In this document: positions 14,492 through 17,803 of the stretch, piece after piece | Layout of the letters: every line of letters begins with the position of its first letter | How positions within the stretch are numbered: the first letter of the stretch is position 1 | From: CAZHWR01 sp964536085 | Lineage (GTDB): Bacteria; Bacillota; Clostridia; Oscillospirales; Ruminococcaceae | Assembly (NCBI GenBank): GCA_964536085.1 | Contig: CAZHWR010000037.1 | Span: 1-17,803, forward strand | Length of the DNA: 17,803 nucleotides | Direction: 5' to 3' | The notes under the pieces: generated by a model | The model's database searches: none | Told to the model about the DNA's origin: nothing | Seen by the model: only the letters and a program-made list of their open reading frames with translations | Position numbers and translations under genes: made by a program

Positions 14492-15271
14492 TTATTCAGT
14501 GATCCGTATTATCGCAACGTTTGAATTCAGCACTATCTTATTGGCTCCCTGAAGTCCCGCAATTTTATCGGCGTATTTTAAACACACCTTCGGGTGAGAA
14601 AGCTCCATGGAATCATCGGAAAGGATAAGCCCCGCGCCGACCGTGCTGTCGAGCGTAAAGCCGTCGTTTTCAGTCTGGTGCAAAAAGTCGAACGAGCCTG
14701 CGTTTACATTTAAATCAGCCACGGCTATTTTTGCAGCGTCCGCCGTAAGCTTGCCCGCGCTGCTTTTGTAATTGAGTCTGTCAAGCACACTGCTTTTTAT
14801 ATTCAAAACGCTGACCTTGGTCTGAAGATCGAGACGATGTAAAACGACCTGCTCCATTTTAACGCTTCCCGTATCGCATTTCACCTTGAGCGTTATGTTG
14901 TTGTCCTCGGGAAGATATACGCTCACGGGGGCAGAGCTGCGCCACATACCCGACAGCGTGTTCCCCTGCTTGCGCTTTATAGTCATCTGCATTGAGTTAT
15001 CCAAAACGGTGACGGAAATCTCGTCCTCCGAGCCCGCCGTTATCCTGCGCCCGTATTCTATATACGCTTTGTCCGACTCGGAGCTGAATATACTGACGTT
15101 CGTGTAATTAGCGGTTATGTTAACGCTTGTCACCTCTTTGGGAATATCCACCGCATATTCGGAAACTTGAAAATCCCCGTTTCGGAAAAATATGAAAAAC
15201 AAAAACACAAACAAAGCAAGTGCGGCAAAAAACAGCGCATACATCGCAATGTCTTTTTTCGTGAGCTTCAT
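14492..15271 (-). CDS. Membrane-anchored DUF4097-like (adhesin-like beta-solenoid) protein
   Basis: This 259-residue protein has a short basic start, one membrane helix (about residues 9-29, including FLFFIFF) and an extracytoplasmic-looking domain. The domain repeats short beta-strand motifs: V.SVNITANYTNVSIFS, VKCDTGSVKMEQVVLHRLDLQTKVSVLNIKSS cut by short turns, LTADAAKIAVADLNVNAGSFDF, then LDSTVGAGLIL. Alternating GS/SG turns with hydrophobic strands are what DUF4097/DUF4098-type proteins show; their role is unclear, though several are linked to envelope-stress loci. A GGAAGG site precedes the ATG. It begins 40 nt after proS on the same strand and is probably co-transcribed with it, though the functions show no obvious link. 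The end is followed by poly-T stretches but no clear hairpin. Confidence 0.75.
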   Translation of the reverse strand: MKLTKKDIAMYALFFAALALFVFLFFIFFRNGDFQVSEYAVDIPKEVTSVNITANYTNVSIFSSESDKAYIEYGRRITAGSEDEISVTVLDNSMQMTIKRKQGNTLSGMWRSSAPVSVYLPEDNNITLKVKCDTGSVKMEQVVLHRLDLQTKVSVLNIKSSVLDRLNYKSSAGKLTADAAKIAVADLNVNAGSFDFLHQTENDGFTLDSTVGAGLILSDDSMELSHPKVCLKYADKIAGLQGANKIVLNSNVAIIRITE

Positions 15272-15311
15272 TTGTGTTCCCGCCTTCCGGTATCAACGGT
15301 CGTGCCGTATG

Positions 15312-16748
15312 TTAATACTGCTTGCCCCAGTATACAAGGTGCTTGCTTTTTTTGCCGCAGCAAACGCAGACGTCAGATTCCGACTGCTCGCCGAACGGGA
15401 TACAGCGGGATTTATAACCCGTCTGCTCCTTGATAGCGTCCTCGCATTCCTCGCTTCCGCACCACGCTGCCCGGATAAAGCCTGTCTGCTCCTTGGTTTT
15501 TGCAACAAACTTATCAAATGTTTCGGCGTATGTCGTGCGGCTTTCACGGTTTTTGAGCGCCTTTTCATAAAGCGCGTCGTGAACCGCATTTAGCGCGCTT
15601 CCGACCGCCTGCTCCAAGCCGACAAGTGATACAAACAGCTTTTCGCGGTTGTCGCGGCGAACCAAAACGCACTGATTCTTTTCGATATCCTTCGGACCTA
15701 TTTCCAGCCGCAAGGGAACGCCTTTCATTTCGTACTGCGCGAATTTCCAGCCGGGAGAATTGTCGGTGTCGTCCAGCTTGACGCGGAACTTGCCGCCGAG
15801 ACGTTCGGCTATTTCGCGCGCTTTTTCCAAAACGCCCTCCTTGTGCTGTGCGACAGGGACTATCGCAAGCTGTATCGGAGCGACCGCGGGCGGCAAAACA
15901 AGTCCGTTGGAATCGCCGTGAGTCATGATAATCCCGCCGATAAGACGTGTGGAAACGCCCCATGAGGTTTCATGCGGGGTGTAAAGCTTGTTGTCGCGTC
16001 CTGTGAAGGATATATCAAACGCTTTGGCAAAATCGGTGCCGAAATAGTGCGACGTTCCCGACTGCAAAGCGACTCCGTCGTGCATCATCGCCTCTATAGT
16101 ATATGTCGCTTTGGCTCCGGCAAATTTTTCTTTTGCGGTTTTTTCGCCCTTTAAAACGGGTATTGCAAGACTTTCCTTGCAAAAATCGGCGTAGACGTTT
16201 AACATTCTTAACGTTTCTTCTCTTGCCTCGTCCTCGGTTTCATGCATAGTGTGACCCTCCTGCCACAAAAACTCGACCGAGCGCAGAAAAGGGCGAGTGG
16301 TCTTTTCCCATCTTACAACGCTGCACCACTGGTTATACAGCTTCGGCAGGTCGCGGTAGGAGTGGATTATATTTTTATAATGGTCGCAGAACAGCGTTTC
16401 GGACGTAGGGCGCACGCACATGCGCTCGGTGAGCTTTTCCTCTCCGCCGTGGGTCACCCACGCGACCTCGGGAGCAAAGCCCTCGATGTGATCCTTTTCC
16501 TTTTGCAAAAGGCTTTCGGGGATAAACATCGGCATATAAACGTTTTCGTGACCGAGCTTTTTAAAGCGGCTGTCCAGGTCCTTTTGTATGTTTTCCCATA
16601 TAGCATAACCGTACGGGCGCAGAATCATGCATCCGCGTACGCTCGAATAATCGATGAGCTCCGCTTTTTTAACAACGTCGGTATACCACTGGGCAAAATC
16701 CTCGTCCATTGACGTGATGTCGTTCACCATTTTTTTCTGTTCTACCAT
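15312..16748 (-). CDS. proS: Proline--tRNA ligase (short, archaeal/eukaryote-like type)
   Basis: This 478-residue class II synthetase charges tRNA-Pro in the cytosol. It has the core motifs LRPYGYAIWENIQ, VRPTSETL, RWEKTTRPFLRSVEFLWQEGHT, and GTSHYFGTDFAKAFDISF. It then shows WGVSTRLIGGIIMTHGDSNGLVLPP, an anticodon-binding domain (~290-400) and a C-terminal domain with a cysteine cluster (CGSEEC ... CVCCGKK) that binds zinc in this type, ending in Tyr as is typical. It lacks the large editing insertion of the ~570-residue Escherichia coli type. GAAGGAG lies 8 nt before the ATG at 16748; Met7 is a weaker alternative. No T-box core was found upstream, in contrast to pheST. The DUF4097-like gene follows after 40 nt. 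Confidence 0.97.
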   Translation of the reverse strand: MVEQKKMVNDITSMDEDFAQWYTDVVKKAELIDYSSVRGCMILRPYGYAIWENIQKDLDSRFKKLGHENVYMPMFIPESLLQKEKDHIEGFAPEVAWVTHGGEEKLTERMCVRPTSETLFCDHYKNIIHSYRDLPKLYNQWCSVVRWEKTTRPFLRSVEFLWQEGHTMHETEDEAREETLRMLNVYADFCKESLAIPVLKGEKTAKEKFAGAKATYTIEAMMHDGVALQSGTSHYFGTDFAKAFDISFTGRDNKLYTPHETSWGVSTRLIGGIIMTHGDSNGLVLPPAVAPIQLAIVPVAQHKEGVLEKAREIAERLGGKFRVKLDDTDNSPGWKFAQYEMKGVPLRLEIGPKDIEKNQCVLVRRDNREKLFVSLVGLEQAVGSALNAVHDALYEKALKNRESRTTYAETFDKFVAKTKEQTGFIRAAWCGSEECEDAIKEQTGYKSRCIPFGEQSESDVCVCCGKKSKHLVYWGKQY

Positions 16749-16863
16749 TTGATTCTCTCCTTCTGTCAGATGCAGTATAATAAAGATTGAAAATTCAACT
16801 TTTCGGGCTTTTACGCAATAAAAAAATCATCTACGCCGGGAACAAAAATACCCCGAGCAATAA

Positions 16864-16953
16864 AGCCTCCCCCGAAAAAGGGAGGCTGCGCAGCGAAAAC
16901 TCGACAGAGGGATTTTAAATACCGACGTCTGTTAAAAATTTACGGATAATCCC
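16864..16953. repeat. Palindromic intergenic repeat (REP/MITE-like)
   Basis: AGCCTCCC (16864-16871) pairs with GGGAGGCT (16880-16887), followed by CTGCGCAGCG and GAGGGATT (16907-16914). The latter has an inverted partner AATCCC at 16948-16953, next to a near-match TGTGT/ACAGA. Elements of this look, with a CTCCC...GGGAG hairpin and a trailing GAGGGATT, are scattered between genes in many gut Clostridia as far as I recall. On the minus strand the first hairpin is followed by TTTATTG and might weakly terminate. Confidence 0.45.
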
Positions 16954-17002
16954 TGTGTAAAAATATGTTTCGCTTTTTATCACGTTAACAATTGTTTTAA
17001 TA

Positions 17003-17029
17003 ATTATATTACCATTTTTTATTTTTCAA
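17003..17029 (-). promoter_or_regulatory. Possible promoter of proS
   Basis: On the minus strand TTGAAA (17024-17029) and TATAAT (17003-17008) are both good hexamers but are only 15 nt apart, below the usual 16-18. It is A+T-rich throughout. Confidence 0.4.
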
Positions 17030-17062
17030 TGCAACACAAAATCATATACGACGCGCGGCTTT

Positions 17063-17500
17063 TTATATATAGTATTCGTCAATCGCACGCGCATTGTTTT
17101 TTTCAACGATATCACGCAGGGTAATCGAATCAAGATATTCAGTGATGACATCGTTAAGCCCCTGCCAGACATAAAGCGTCTCACAGTCAGCCCTTCGCTC
17201 ACAGGTGTTTTCGGGCGGGTCAAGACAGGCTACGGGCGCAATGCTCCCTTCAGTGACGCGCAAAATATCCCCCACTGTGTACTTCTCCGGCTGTTTTGCA
17301 AGCATATAGCCGCCCTGATAGCCGCGGTTTGTGAGCAAAAAGTCCGATTTATTCAAAAGCGGGACGATCTGCTCCAGATATTTTTTCGATATTCTCTGCC
17401 GTTTTGCAATGTCCTTTAGCGCAACATATCCGCTGTTCTGATGTTCGGCGAGGTCAACAAGCATCCTCAGCGCATAGCGACCTTTTGTTGATATCTTCAT
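17063..17500 (-). CDS. Rrf2 family transcriptional regulator, IscR-like with three cysteines
   Basis: From ATG at 17500 the protein is 145 residues. MKISTKGRYALRMLVDLAEH opens the winged helix-turn-helix typical of Rrf2 proteins, with the recognition region ISKKYLEQIV and the RGYQGGYML wing. Cys92, Cys100 and Cys106 (spacing X7, X5) sit in the loop where IscR and NsrR bind a 2Fe-2S or 4Fe-4S cluster, followed by VW..L. That suggests sensing of iron-sulfur status, NO or oxygen, but no isc/suf genes are adjacent. The open frame continues to 17533, but AAAGGA (minus strand of 17511-17516) is placed for the ATG at 17500, not for 17509 or 17533. A TTGAAA-17-TATAAT promoter with a 16-bp palindrome overlapping its -10 suggests self-regulation. 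Confidence 0.92.
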   Translation of the reverse strand: MKISTKGRYALRMLVDLAEHQNSGYVALKDIAKRQRISKKYLEQIVPLLNKSDFLLTNRGYQGGYMLAKQPEKYTVGDILRVTEGSIAPVACLDPPENTCERRADCETLYVWQGLNDVITEYLDSITLRDIVEKNNARAIDEYYI

Positions 17501-17531
17501 TTTTATCATTCCTTTAAAAAGAAAATGGTGC

Positions 17532-17573
17532 AATAATATATATTATTATACCATGGGTTTAGTAAGTTTTCAA
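17532..17573 (-). promoter_or_regulatory. Promoter and candidate autoregulatory operator of the Rrf2 gene
   Basis: On the minus strand TTGAAA (17568-17573) is 17 nt from TATAAT (17545-17550). AATAATATATATTATT (17532-17547) is a perfect 16-bp palindrome covering the -10 edge and the start site. A TTAGTAAGTTT-like segment (17558-17568) between the boxes also recalls Rrf2-family half-sites. Confidence 0.65.
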
Positions 17574-17590
17574 GCGGAGGCAAAAGGCAC

Positions 17591-17615
17591 GCGCGCCCGA
17601 GGGGATTCTGAACCC
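17591..17615 (-). pseudogene. Degenerate tRNA 3'-end fragment (att-like duplicate)
   Basis: On the minus strand this reads as a T-arm plus the 3' side of an acceptor stem: GGGTTC, one extra base, GAATCCCCT, then CGGGCGC. Bases 17591-17608 are identical over 18 nt to the real tRNA end at 17786-17803. The loop has one inserted base compared with a normal T-loop, and there is no CCA and no rest of a tRNA. It looks like a copy left by an integration or duplication event. Confidence 0.6.
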
Positions 17616-17636
17616 ACTTGACGCGCCGCGTCAAGT
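17616..17636. repeat. Perfect 21-bp palindrome
   Basis: ACTTGACGCG and CGCGTCAAGT are exact inverted copies around one central base, followed by a second TCAAG. It lies directly beside the tRNA fragment, in the 176 bp between the two tRNA-end copies. It could be a protein-binding site or a recombination relic. Confidence 0.6.
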
Positions 17637-17750
17637 CAAGTTTGCTCTGTCCTCCGTTTCCTTTCGGACATCTCCGCACACCTTGACTATTTGTTCTCTA
17701 TTCTCTTTCCTGCAAACTTATCGGAGCTTCTCACCCCCCTACGGACTTCA

Positions 17751-17776
17751 AAAATAAAAGCGCCCTTCCGGGCGCT
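17751..17776 (-). terminator. Intrinsic terminator of the tRNA gene
   Basis: AGCGCCC (17759-17765) pairs with GGGCGCT (17770-17776) around a TTCC loop. On the minus strand it runs into TTTTATTTTT. It starts 8 nt after the tRNA CCA end. The plus strand also ends in a T run. Confidence 0.85.
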
Positions 17777-17781
17777 CTCTT

Positions 17782-17803
17782 TTTGGCGCGCCCGAGGGGA
17801 TTC
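17782..17803 (-). tRNA. 3' end of a tRNA gene, probably tRNA-Arg (partial, runs off right edge)
   Basis: The minus strand shows GAATCCCCTCGGGCGCGCCA. This is the end of the T-loop, the 3' side of the T-stem (CCCCT), the acceptor 3' strand (CGGGCGC), a G discriminator and an encoded CCA. The matching 5' acceptor strand would be GCGCCCG, which is the usual start of Firmicute tRNA-Arg; the anticodon lies outside the window, so identity is inference. The final three bases of CCA are at 17783-17785. Confidence 0.65.

Larger units (their letters stand above)
16749..17062 (-). other. Intergenic region / probable 5' leader of proS
   Basis: No gene is supported in these 314 bp. They hold a promoter-like pair at the right end (17003-17029), a GC-rich palindromic repeat in the middle (16864-16953), and a small TTGAA/TTCAA hairpin near 16787-16800. 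If the right-end promoter is used, the leader is ~250 nt. A TATACT box near 16773 could give a short leader instead. Confidence 0.5.

Noticed and set aside
17501..17533. N-terminal extension of the Rrf2 protein
   Set aside because: The family begins at MKIST. The AAAGGA site fits the ATG at 17500, and the region upstream overlaps the promoter and palindrome.

Overview
The window looks like chromosomal DNA from a Clostridia-class Bacillota, most likely an anaerobic gut Oscillospirales/Ruminococcaceae-like organism. The reasons are a T-box-controlled pheST, a ~480-residue ProS with a C-terminal cysteine domain, RNase Y, IreB, a protein resembling the clostridial DUF6106 family, strong AGGAGG-type ribosome binding sites and A+T-rich TTGACA/TATAAT promoters between moderately GC-rich genes. 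This placement is inference from gene content; no marker gene was compared.

Layout, left to right. (1) 1-3790, minus strand: an aldo/keto reductase with a C-terminal ferredoxin-like domain, followed 39 nt later by a large secreted protein that runs off the left edge (signal peptide, beta-helix-like Gly-Gly repeats, SGNH/GDSL esterase, FIVAR-like module, lysine-rich C-terminal repeats). (2) 4013-4423, minus: a small two-helix membrane protein with a zinc ribbon. (3) 4654-8563, minus: the pheS-pheT operon with a Phe T-box leader (specifier TTC), its attenuator and a distal terminator. (4) 8571-10102, plus: a divergent intergenic region rich in inverted repeats, then a DUF6106-like membrane protein overlapping acpS, then ireB and a strong terminator. 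(5) 10225-12398, plus: nnrD (NAD(P)HX dehydratase) and fucO (lactaldehyde reductase), ending at a 16-bp-stem terminator shared with the convergent rny. (6) 12572-14443, minus: rny behind a ~270-nt leader with a consensus promoter, extensive predicted pairing and an intrinsic terminator just before the ribosome binding site. (7) 14492-17029, minus: proS and a membrane-anchored DUF4097-like protein. (8) 17063-17573, minus: an Rrf2/IscR-type regulator with a palindrome on its own promoter. (9) 17591-17803: the 3' end of a minus-strand tRNA entering from the right edge (probably tRNA-Arg), its terminator, and a second degenerate copy of the same tRNA 3' end about 195 bp away.

Most of the window is housekeeping: translation (pheST, proS), RNA decay (rny), lipid and cofactor maintenance (acpS, nnrD) and fermentative redox chemistry (fucO, aldo/keto reductase). 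I see no phage, CRISPR, defence or biosynthetic cluster. The observations most worth following are the structured, apparently attenuated leader of rny, the duplicated tRNA 3' end (an integration-scar signature), the inverted-repeat-rich DNA upstream of the DUF6106-like gene, and the repeat-bearing secreted SGNH protein.
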